Assembly: GCA_016946835.1 (NCBI GenBank)
Contig: JACVTC010000027.1
Coordinates: forward strand, 1,137,501-1,162,500
Direction of reading: 5' to 3'
Source of the DNA: Neocallimastix lanati (nom. inval.)
Taxonomy: Eukaryota; Neocallimastigomycota; Neocallimastigomycetes; Neocallimastigales; Neocallimastigaceae
Length of the DNA stretch: 25,000 nt
A model generated the notes under the pieces. It was not told the origin of the DNA. It worked only from the letters and a program-made list of their open reading frames with translations, and made no database searches. Below, in pieces: positions 1 through 11,116 of this stretch. Each line of letters opens with the position of its first letter. The stretch's first letter is position 1. The position numbers and the translations under genes are program-made.

Positions 1-1282
1 CAATTAAAGTACCCAATCCTCCAACATTTACTCCTTGAAGAAGACTTTTATAACGATGGGTAAACCCAGTTAATAAAAGAGTAGCAGGTACATTACTAAT
101 TAATTGACTAGTTAAGGCAGAGACTAAAAATTCTCTACCTTGAATAACATCCTCCAAAATTTCTTTTATTTTCGTTATACGTCCAATATTACCAGTGAAG
201 ATAAAGAATCCAATGAACGTCAATAACAAGATATAATCGGCACGAAAAATAATTTTATAATCAAGGATAGCTACCACCACAAAAATAATTCCTGCGACAA
301 TATACCATGGTATTAAACGAAGAACGGTACAGAGGGCAAGAAGGAATAAAATGAAATAGATTACAATTTGTAGGGAGCTACCGCCTTTCACTACAGTAAA
401 ATATTCATCCATCACAATTTTTTTGGTTTTCTTGGGTAGAGTAAAAATACAGAGGGCTAAGAGTACTAAGGTTAATGAGGATAAGGGAAGCATAGTCAAT
501 AAAAAATCCCAAATAGACATCCCAGTAACCCCATAGAGATATAGATTTTGTGGATTTCCAATGGGTGTTAACATACTTCCCATATTAGCAGCAACGGTTT
601 GATAAACAACGACAGGTATCATTAAATCTTCTCTACAAGAAGATTTTAATATCATAATAGCAAAGGGAACAAAAGTAATTAAGGCCACATCATTAGTAAT
701 TAGCATACTTCCAAAGAAACACATAAATATTAATACTGCTGCTAACTGCCAACCATAGGTTACTCTTTTCAATAAAAATTGACCAATTTTTTCAAAAACA
801 GAATTCTTTTTAAAACCTTGAACGACAATCATTAACGACCATAAAATACCTAAGGATCTCCAGTCAATATAATCAATATATTCTCTGTCAGGATAAATGA
901 AAAAGGCTGAAATGATTGCAATAAACCAAGCAATCAATAGTACTGGATCTAATTTTATATTTTTTAAAAATCTTTTAAACCGATTTCCATTTTTATTATC
1001 GGCTGCTTCTGATGGATTTTCTTTACTTTTTTCAATGAGATTAGGATCTTCTGCCGCTTTCAGTTCCATTTTTTTCTTTAAATCTATATCCATATCCGAA
1101 GAGGAATTAATTTGAATCATTTCTTTTGTATCCACTTCTAGTGTTAAAGAAGCTTCATCAATTTTATTAGAAGATAAACTTTCGACCATTTTCGTTCTTG
1201 AGTTAGCCTCTACTATATCTAAACTATTTATATTATCTACTGAATTGATGGTTACTTCTACGTTTATTTTAGGTTCTTCCAT
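1..1282 (-). CDS. SLC13/anion-permease-type membrane carrier, 5' part (runs off the left edge)
   Basis: The frame is open from an ATG at 1282 down to position 1 (427 codons, no stop, no intron); the C-terminus lies outside the window. Residues 1-110 are a soluble Asp/Glu/Lys/Ser/Asn-rich tail. From about residue 111 it is a polytopic membrane protein with hydrophobic stretches near 112-130, 143-156, 178-210, 221-240, 258-282, 303-340 and 349-363. Family-type motifs are ITNDVALITFVPF (195-207), NMGSMLTPIGNPQNLYLY (233-250), and the second-half repeat SNVPATLLLTGF (396-407) followed by GVNVGGLGTL. These are typical of the ion-transporter superfamily (SLC13/ArsB/CitMHS-like permeases), which move anions such as di- and tricarboxylates; the substrate cannot be read from sequence. 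As I remember the family, the core looks more like clostridial permeases than fungal ones. The start is the first ATG after AT-only spacer. Perhaps 50-70 C-terminal residues are missing. Confidence 0.88.
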   Translation of the reverse strand, partial: MEEPKINVEVTINSVDNINSLDIVEANSRTKMVESLSSNKIDEASLTLEVDTKEMIQINSSSDMDIDLKKKMELKAAEDPNLIEKSKENPSEAADNKNGNRFKRFLKNIKLDPVLLIAWFIAIISAFFIYPDREYIDYIDWRSLGILWSLMIVVQGFKKNSVFEKIGQFLLKRVTYGWQLAAVLIFMCFFGSMLITNDVALITFVPFAIMILKSSCREDLMIPVVVYQTVAANMGSMLTPIGNPQNLYLYGVTGMSIWDFLLTMLPLSSLTLVLLALCIFTLPKKTKKIVMDEYFTVVKGGSSLQIVIYFILFLLALCTVLRLIPWYIVAGIIFVVVAILDYKIIFRADYILLLTFIGFFIFTGNIGRITKIKEILEDVIQGREFLVSALTSQLISNVPATLLLTGFTHRYKSLLQGVNVGGLGTLI

Positions 1283-1923
1283 TTTTTATTTTTTTTTTTA
1301 TTTTTATTTTTTTTATTTTTATTATTATTATAATATGATAGTATGATGTTTTTAAGAATAGATAATAATATATATATATATATAATAAATGTTATGATGA
1401 ATACGTTAAATTATGTAATGAAAATAAAAAAAATAAATTAAAAAAAAAAAAAAAAAGAAAAAGAAAAAAAAAAAGGCATATTAATATATAAAATAATTAT
1501 ATAATATTATTCTTTTATAATATAAATATAATATATATATAATATGATATATATATATTATATATATATATTTTAAAACATAAAAACAAAAAAACAATAA
1601 AATATAATTAAATAAAATAAAAATAAAAAGTATTTATATTAATACCTTTTTTTTTTTTTTTTTTTTTTTTAATTATTATTATTATGATTAAATTTGGTAT
1701 ACGATTTTATTCATTCAATTATTAATATATTTATTTTATTGTTTGATATAGATATATATGAATTGAAATATTTATACATAAATATAAAAACTCTCTCTCT
1801 TTATTTATTTATTCTTTTATTTTTTCTTATTTTTAAATATTATTTAAATTTTATTAATATTTAAAAAAAGTATATATATATATATATATTTATAAAAATA
1901 TGATAAAAAAAGAAAAAAAGTAA

Positions 1924-1954
<31 letters not shown>

Positions 1955-2037
1955 ATACTTTTTAATGTGAATCAAATATGCATGCATATATACATATAAT
2001 AATAATAAAAAAAGAATTAAAATTATCTTTTTCTTTC

Positions 2038-2069
<32 letters not shown>

Positions 2070-2808
2070 AATATTTATATAATTTATTTTATTTTATTTT
2101 TTAATTATTATTTATTTATTTATTTTTTTTTTCTATTTATTTTTATTTTTATTTTAAAATTATTTTTAGGTATAAATAACAGGATACATTAATATATATA
2201 TAAATATTAATTTATAATAATAATTTTATCCATTATTATATTATTAGATATAAGATTTTACTCAAAAAAAAAAATTTTTTTTTATTTTTATTTTAAATCA
2301 TTAATAATAATTATTATAAAATAATAATATAATATTAATAATGAAAAAGAAAAAATAATAATAATATTAAAAATAATAATTATAATATTAAAATAATAAT
2401 AATAAAAATATCAATGGCATAGTTAAATTTATTATTTTATTAATAATAGTTTTTTATGTGAAAGTTATTATTAAACTTCATATTTAAAAAGCATAATAAA
2501 AAAAAATATTATAATATTAATTTATTAATTTTTCCAGAATCAAATATTTTTTTTTTAAAATGTAAAAAATAAAAAAAAAAAAGGTTCATTATTGACTATC
2601 AAGAAATAATAGTTTATTTTCATTTTTAACAAATTGATATAATTTATCTTTCTTAATTTTTTTTTTTAAATTATTATTATTCATATTTATATTTATTATA
2701 ATTGTTTAAAAATTTTTTATATGTAGGTTTAGAGTTATAAATATATTTTAAGTCTTAAATCTAAGGTATAAAACTCTATAATATATTTAATAATAATAAT
2801 AATAATAA

Positions 2809-2839
<31 letters not shown>

Positions 2840-2892
2840 GTTGTTGTTGTTGTTGTTGTTTTCTTTATACATTTAACATTACATTATTTGCA

Positions 2893-2931
2893 TATTTGAT
2901 TATGAATAAATTTTTTATTCATAATCAAATA
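2893..2931. repeat. Perfect 18-bp inverted repeat with 3-nt loop
   Basis: The left arm 2893-2910 (TATTTGATTATGAATAAA) is matched exactly by its reverse complement at 2914-2931, leaving a TTT loop. Unlike the surrounding simple repeats it has mixed sequence, including G and C, so it is not explained by a microsatellite. It could form a DNA cruciform or an RNA hairpin if transcribed. No coding sequence is adjacent. Confidence 0.8.
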
Positions 2932-3698
2932 GGTAAATAAAAAATAAAAATATAAATAAATATATATATATTTATATTTATATAAATAATAAAAAATAAA
3001 GTATAGTTTATTTTTGAAGTGATAATTATAGTTTAATAGTTATATATATATATATATATATTTGTTAATTTTCACCATGTAAAAATGAATAGACTTTAAT
3101 AAAATATTTTTAAATAGTAGCTTTCAAAAAAAAAAAAAAAAGCTTATCAAAAGATACATTATCTAATTTTTTTATTTTGGATATTTTTATTATTTAAATT
3201 AACTTTAATTATTTTATTATTTATATACATGTTTAAAAGTAATTATATTTATTATTAATAATTAATTATTATTTAATAATAATAATAATTAATAATATTT
3301 TAAAAAAAACCAATATATATATATATGCTATTAATATCTTTTAGTTCTTCTATTATAAAAAATAAATATAAAAAAAAAATATATTATGTTATTTAATATA
3401 TTTATTTATTATTACCCAATCCATTTAATAATTAATAAATAAAATTAATAATTTATTAAAAATAATAATAAAATAAAAAAAAAAAAGCATAATAATTAAT
3501 TATTAATTATATTATTTTTATTATAATCAATAATTAACTTTCTGTTATTATTATCATTATTATTATTCATTTCAATTATTTATTTTTAAAAATAGTATTT
3601 ATTATTATGACTTTCATATATATACGAAATAATAAATATGTAATATAGAAAAAAAAAAATAAAAATATATATATAAACTATTTATTATTTCCTTATTA

Positions 3699-3729
<31 letters not shown>

Positions 3730-3906
3730 TATTATTCTTTACTTGATTAAAACAAAAATAAATGTATATATAATTCCTTATAATCAATTATTTAATATTA
3801 TTAAATATTACTTTCCATTTATTATTTTATTATTATTAATTTGAACTATCAAATATTTATTTTAATTTTTTAGACAGTAATATGAACAAAAATAATAAAT
3901 ATTTTC

Positions 3907-3941
<35 letters not shown>

Positions 3942-4747
3942 TAAAAATTGAATATTAAATAATATTAAAAGTATTATTTCAAACATTTAATTAATAATAA
4001 TATTAAAAAATAATAAAGAATATAGAAACTAATTATTATCATCTTTATTATTTTTATTTTTATTATTATTATATTCAATTATTAGTAATTTTTTTTATTT
4101 TAAGAATTGTATTTATTATAAATAAAACTTCTTTTTACATAAAAAACACAAAATTATACAATATGATATAAAATATATAATACAAATGAATATATTAAAA
4201 AACCATATTTACTTTATCGAAAAAGTAAATAATTTTTTTTTATTTTTTTACTATATGATTTAAAATATATTAACAAAATAAAAAATAAAATATAATATAT
4301 AAAAAAAAAAAAAAGGAAATATATGTATATTTGAGTAATAAAAATTTCTAATTGAGATTGAATAGATTCTATTAAATAAAGTTTTAATACCTTATCAAAT
4401 TTTATAAATTAAAAAAAAAAAAATAAATAGGAAAGAAAAATAATAGTAATAAAAATAAGAAAAACAAAAAACAAAAAAAAAAACTAAAAAAAAAAAAAAA
4501 AGAAGATTAATTTTTATATTTATATAATTGTAAATATAAGTATATATAAATATAAAAAAAATCGTGTTTTATAGGAATATGAATGATAAGGAGTATAATG
4601 AGAAAAAAAAATTTTTTTTTTATCTTTTATTATTTTAAAAAATATTGGATTATACTATGGTTTAAAATTTTAATTTTTTTTTATATATAAGATTTTATAT
4701 ATATATATATTTTTTTTAATTATGAATTTTTTTTTTCTTAATTTAAG

Positions 4748-4781
<34 letters not shown>

Positions 4782-5649
4782 TTTTAATTATTAATTTTTT
4801 TTTTAAAAAAGTTATAAAAATGCAATAACTTTAAATAAAATATTATTAATACTGATTTAGTAATTATACTTTTTTTTTTATTTGTAAATTTTATTCATAT
4901 TGAAACTTTATTATTTAATATTCTAATAAATATTTATAAATATTATTACATAATAAAAAAAGATATATATATAAAAAAAGATTATACTATTGAATTATTT
5001 TCCTTTGCTTTATCCATATTAAATTAATGATTCCTAAACAAATTTTCCTTTAATTTTTTTTTTTATATTTCAAAATATTTAGATATTAAAAATACTTTAA
5101 ATATTATAATAATATATATATTTTAAAATATCATATAGCAATAAAATTAATAAATTTTAATATTAATAATATAAATTATTAGATAAAATAAATAATTGAG
5201 ATGTTGATATAAAATACAATAACTAATCCAATATGTAGTTTTTTTTTTTATTTAGTATCACATCAATGATAATATTTTTAAATTTTATATTTACGATATA
5301 ATATTTTTTGAAAGGTAAAAAAAAAAATTTTTTTTTTTCATATTTTTGTTATTATTATTATTATTATTATTGTTGTTATTATTATTTAATAAATAATAAT
5401 ATATATTTCATGAATTAGGATTTATAAAAAGAATAGAATTTTTTTTTTTTTTTTTTTTTTTAATATTGATAAAATGAGGAAAATAAAAAATTTTTTAATT
5501 TTCCTTTTTAATCTAAAAATTTATAAAAAAATTATTTTTAAATTAAAATTACCGAAATTTTATAAAAAAAAAAATTTTTTTTATTTTATAATATTATAGA
5601 AAGTTTATTGGGTAATTTAATTTAATTTACATAATTAAATTTGTTTTAC

Positions 5650-5680
<31 letters not shown>

Positions 5681-6010
5681 GGCATAGTTTATAAAAAATG
5701 TTAGAATTATTATATAATGATCATTAATATAATCATACATTGATTTCATTTTAAAATCTTTTTTCTTTTCGTATTAAATGATAATAATTAAAATATTATT
5801 TTATTTTATTTTATTATAATAAAAAAAAAAATAAAAAATAAAATAATTAATAATAGAATTTTATTAAATAAGATTTATAATTATAAAATATATATAGGAT
5901 TTATAAATAAATGAAATTTAAAGTTATATAAATATAAAAATATGATTTATTAATTATGAAATTTTTTTTTATTTTATATTAATGTTAGTATAATCAAGGT
6001 AAAAAAGAAA

Positions 6011-6075
6011 TAAAATAATATAAAATAATATAAAATAATATAAAATAATATAAAATAAAATAAAATAAAATAAAA
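6011..6075. repeat. Tandem decamer repeat
   Basis: Four exact copies of TAAAATAATA (6011-6050) grade into a TAAAA pentamer repeat to about 6075. It lies in the AT spacer upstream of the 12-exon gene and is probably a simple slippage product. Confidence 0.85.
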
Positions 6076-6237
6076 ATTGATTTTTATTTATATAATATAT
6101 TTTTATATAGAGATTATAATAAAATTACCGATGACAAAGTGAAATTTTATATATATATATATTTTTTTAATTATTATTAATATATTAAAGCATATTATAA
6201 TTAATAAATTTATTTATAATTTTTATTTTTATTTTTA

Positions 6238-6268
<31 letters not shown>

Positions 6269-6697
6269 TTAAAATAGAAATTAAAATACATTGTATAGTA
6301 AATTATAATTATAAATGTGGAAAAAAAAAAAAATACCAATAAAAATTAATGATATAATAAAAAATTAAAATAAATATTATAATATATTATTCTATTATTA
6401 TAAAATCAAAAATATTTTATTAAGAGGAAATAAAAAAAAAAAATTTCAAATGATTATATAATAATAAAATAATAAAATTAAATATAATTAATTCAAAAAA
6501 TAAAATTTCAATTAGAAAAAAAAAAAAAAATTAAAAGAATATTTGATTTTTTCATTACAACATCTATATATATATATCTATTTTTCTATCCATACCTAAA
6601 TATATAATTATCATTAGTAATTTCTTTTTTTTTTTAAATTGAAAAAAAAGAAAAAAATTTTTTAGAAGAAATAAATATAAATAATAATAATAATAAT

Positions 6698-6780
6698 AAG
6701 AAGAAGAAGAAGAAGAAGTGGAAGAGGAGGAAGAAGAAAAAGAATAAAATAAAATAAAATAAAATAAAATAAAATAAAAC
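6698..6780 (+). promoter_or_regulatory. Polypurine (GAA/GGA) and AATAA leader directly before the ATG
   Basis: A purine strand of GAA/GGA triplets spans 6698-6743, broken by a single T at 6719. It is followed by about seven AATAA/AAAAT pentamers that end one base before the ATG at 6781. In a window almost without G this is the densest G tract outside exons and the GC-richer retroelement. It is probably the 5' leader of the 12-exon gene; any role in transcription or translation is inference. Confidence 0.45.
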
Positions 6781-8162
6781 ATGGAAGATCTTCAAAATTT
6801 ACATTATATTAAAAAGAAAGAACTCTCGGCACTTGATCATAAATTTTATGATGATTCAGATGAATATCGTTTAAAAAAAAGAAAAGAACTTTATGAAAAA
6901 CCAATTGATAAAGAAAACTTTAGTATTTATTCAAGTAAAAATAAAAAAAAAACATATATATATATTTATATATAAATATATTTTTTTTCATATTTAATAT
7001 TATTATTTTATTTTATATATATTATCATTATCATTATTATTATTATTTTTTATATTTTTACATTATTTTTCTTTATATTTTAATTTTTTTTTTTTAAAAA
7101 AAAAACTTAAATTTATTATATGTATAAAACGAAATATATATATATATATATATATTTGTTCTATAATTTATATTAAAAAAATATTAAATCCTATTAATAT
7201 ATTTTCAAATTCTCTTATTTTTTATATATAATTTTATTCCCATAAAAAAAAAAAAAATAAAAATTACAATAAAAAAAAAAAAAAAAAAAAAAAAATGCTA
7301 TTTAAAAATGAAATGTATTCTTAATAATAATATATATTCTTTTCTTATATTTTATCTATCTCTATAATAACAATGATAAAGAATCTTCCTTAACCAATTA
7401 TGATACTATTGAAAGTGAAACAAATCCAATAACTACTTTTAGAAGAGATTATACAAGAAAAAGTAGTGATAGAAGAGAAAATTTACAAAGATCGAAAGAA
7501 AGTAAAAATTCAATTAAAATAAATAAATAAATAAATAAAAAAAATTAATCAAAGAATTGAATAAATAAGAAAATTTTTAGAATAAATAAATAAAATAAAA
7601 TTAAATAAAATAAAATAAAAAATTATATAATAATAATTAATAATAAATTTAATAATAACAATCAAAAAAAAAAAAAAAATTTTTTTTATTACTTTATCAT
7701 AAAGTATTTATATATATACTAACAAATACTTCTATATTTAATTTTTTTATTATTATTATTATTTTTTTTTTTTTATTTTTATTATTATTATTTTAAACTT
7801 AATATTATATATACCTATAATTATATATATTTATATTTTTATATATCTATATCTGTAAAAAATTACAATAAAAATTATTAAAAAAAAAAAAAATTTTTTT
7901 TCAAATATATATAACCCAATTTAGTGAAAGATGATTTTAAAAATTCTCATATAGATTTTTTACAAGATTATAAGAGAGATAAAGATCAAGATTTTAATAA
8001 TGAAAGTAATAGTAAATGTGAAAAAGAAAAGGATGATGGTCTCAGTCGATGTTATGATAAAGCTCATCTTGATAAGGACACCGATGAAGTTTATAAACAT
8101 CATTTCTTAACTACTATGGTTCATGATTATACAAAAAAACCATTTTCAGTTTAGTATATCAA

Positions 8163-8195
<33 letters not shown>

Positions 8196-8497
8196 TTAAT
8201 AAAATAAATATTTAAATTAAATAAATTAGTTAAATAAGATGTAATCTAACATTTTAACTATATATATATATATATTTATATATATAAACTTCTATTATTT
8301 ATTGTTATATACTATTTCTCTATTGCAATTACCCTTATAAAATTATTTTTTTTTAATATTTTTTAATATTATTTAAAATAAAATAAAATACAACAACAAC
8401 AACGAAAAAAAAAAAAATCCAATTTTAAATAGAAACGTGATCCTATTGATATTGAGAAATTAAATGTATGTATTAATTTTATTATTTAACATTTCGA

Positions 8498-8528
<31 letters not shown>

Positions 8529-9032
8529 TATTATTTTCATTCAGCGTTACTTATTAAACATCCTTCAATAAGTTTTTATTATTGATTCATTGATAATATA
8601 ATATTTTTACCTTTACGTATATGATAATAATATTAATTATTTTTTTTTTTTTCTTCACTATTTTTCTTTTTTTTTAAAAAAAAAAAAAAATTAACTCAAC
8701 ATTCTTTTTATTATAAATAAATTAAAAAGAAATTTAAAGCCATTAATAAAGACAATAATGAATTAAATAAGAAAAAACATTCTACCTATGAACATGATTA
8801 TTATCCAAAAGTAATGATAAAATAAATAAATAATTAAAAAAAAAAATTTTTTTATTATTAAAAATAATATAAATTTAAAAAAATAAAAAAAAAAAAAAAA
8901 AAAAAAAAAAGAATAAAATAAATAAAATAAAATAAAAAAAAAATATTAAAATACTGAAACAATTATAATAAAGTAAAAATTAGATAAATAAGATAAATGA
9001 TAATAATAATATTAGTAATAGTGGTAATAGTG

Positions 9033-9083
<51 letters not shown>

Positions 9084-9115
9084 TTAGTAATAGTGGTAAT
9101 AGTGATAATAATAAT

Positions 9116-9161
<46 letters not shown>

Positions 9162-9193
9162 TTAGTAATAGTGGTAATAGTGATAATAATAAT

Positions 9194-9239
<46 letters not shown>

Positions 9240-9243
9240 TTAA

Positions 9244-9280
<37 letters not shown>

Positions 9281-9888
9281 TAATTAACTAATTAATTAAT
9301 AAATAAATAAATAATGATTATTAATTAATATTTATTAATGATAATATTTTATTTTAACATAATTTAAAAAAGACTCTCAATCAAGAACCTCATAGAAGAT
9401 TAAGTCAAACAAATAATCGAACTCGAACTAATTTTAAATTAGAAGATTATAATGGTGACCTCTCAAATCCATATTCTACCGAAGTTAAAGATAATTATAA
9501 GCCTTATTCAGTGGATCGAGTGATTGGTGCTCCCAATACAATAAAACATTATTTTATTACTAATCCTGATTATACAGAAGATCCATTTAAAACTTCTATG
9601 AAAACTGGTATAATAATTTTTTTTTTTTATTTTTTAACAATAATTATATACAAATATATATATATATATATATATTTAAATATTAAAAGAGATTGAATGA
9701 ATTATATATTAATCATATATATTTAATTTTAATTTAATTTAATTTATTTATTAATAAATATTACTATGATTATTTTTGTTATTTTTAATTTATTTATTAA
9801 TAATTATTACTATGATTATTTTTGTTATTTTTAATTTATTTATTAATAATTATTACTATGATTATTTTTGTTTTAATTTAATTATAAT

Positions 9889-9927
<39 letters not shown>

Positions 9928-10019
9928 TTTTCCACTTTATGATCAAAATCAATATCATAAGGAAGATCCATGTGAAAAACAAGATAAAGCCCAATTTGAT
10001 GTAAATATATTTTTATTAA

Positions 10020-10070
<51 letters not shown>

Positions 10071-11083
10071 TTAAAATAATATAATATCTAATAATGATGG
10101 ATAAAATATATAATATATTATAATATTTTTTTTGTTTTTCAAATACCTATATTTAATAATATACTAATAATATATATATTAATTAATTTAATATATTTTA
10201 ATTGATTCTTATCATTTTTTTTTTTTATATTTAAAAAAAAAAAAAAAAATAGCTTGGACTTGATGATACGGATAATTGTCATACCTTATATAAGGATTCC
10301 TATAACATGACCAATGATACCATTAAAGAAACCTATAAGAATTCAAAAAAAATACCAAACTATACAACTAAAGATAATATTAATTTAGATAGAGAGAATG
10401 AAGGCTACCGGGATCTCACTTCTGTTCATCGAATTGATTATAAAAAGGATCCTACTGCTAACTCTAAAGCTTATAAAGATAGTAAATATATCTTTGATGG
10501 AATAAAAGTAAATAATCATTACTTATTAAAAAATTATTATTATTATTTTTTTTTTGTAAATTAATAATGTATTATATTTAAAAAAAAAAATAGAGTAACT
10601 ATAAAAATAAAAATAATATAAATTAATATTAATTATATATATATATATTTTATATTATATATACAAAATTATATTTATATATAAAATTATATTAATATAT
10701 ATGTAATTAATAATGATAATAATGGTAATAAATAATAAAAATTAACTGAATAATTAGGAAATTTCAACAGGAATTCCACTCAATTTAACATGGGAAACCG
10801 ATCGAGTGAATAAATCCTTAATGCAAAAAGATTATTCAACTCCAGAAGTAAATGATGAAAATCGTTTTAAGAAAGTCGATCCCGCCACTTATGATACAAA
10901 TCTCTTTTTGAAAACAAATAATAAACAAAAAGAAAATGATAATGATCCAAAATTATCAATATTCAAAGTAATTTTTATTTTTCTTTAAAATATATTTATA
11001 TATATATATATATATATAGATTGATAAAAATAAAATAAAATATATATATATGTATATAATAAATTTATATTATTAATTTAATT

Positions 11084-11116
<33 letters not shown>

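Larger units (their letters stand above)
1283..6780. other. AT-only intergenic spacer, no gene seen
   Basis: About 5.5 kb in which I see no coding stretch, tRNA or rRNA. It consists of homopolymers (for example 28 T at 2812-2839, 29 A at 3911-3939, 28 A at 5650-5677), (AT)n, (AAT)n and (AAAT)n (about 1922-1957), and a (TTG)n run at 2838-2861 directly after a T run. It should contain the promoters of the flanking, divergently transcribed genes, but the base bias makes TATA-like or poly(A)-signal-like strings meaningless. Confidence 0.8.

Noticed and set aside
897-1115. Plus-strand frame inside the carrier gene
   Set aside because: The minus strand is open for 427 codons with clear membrane-transporter motifs; this is its shadow.
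1283-6780. TATA boxes, poly(A) signals and origins of replication
   Set aside because: In near-pure A+T such motifs occur by chance throughout, so no site can be supported.
6564-6782. 72-codon minus-strand frame of Phe, Ser and Tyr
   Set aside because: It is the reverse of the polypurine and AATAA leader of the 12-exon gene; low complexity only.
8997-9287. 96-codon open frame of Ile/Val/Leu
   Set aside because: It is the AAT/ATT microsatellite of intron 5 read in one frame, with no coding signal.
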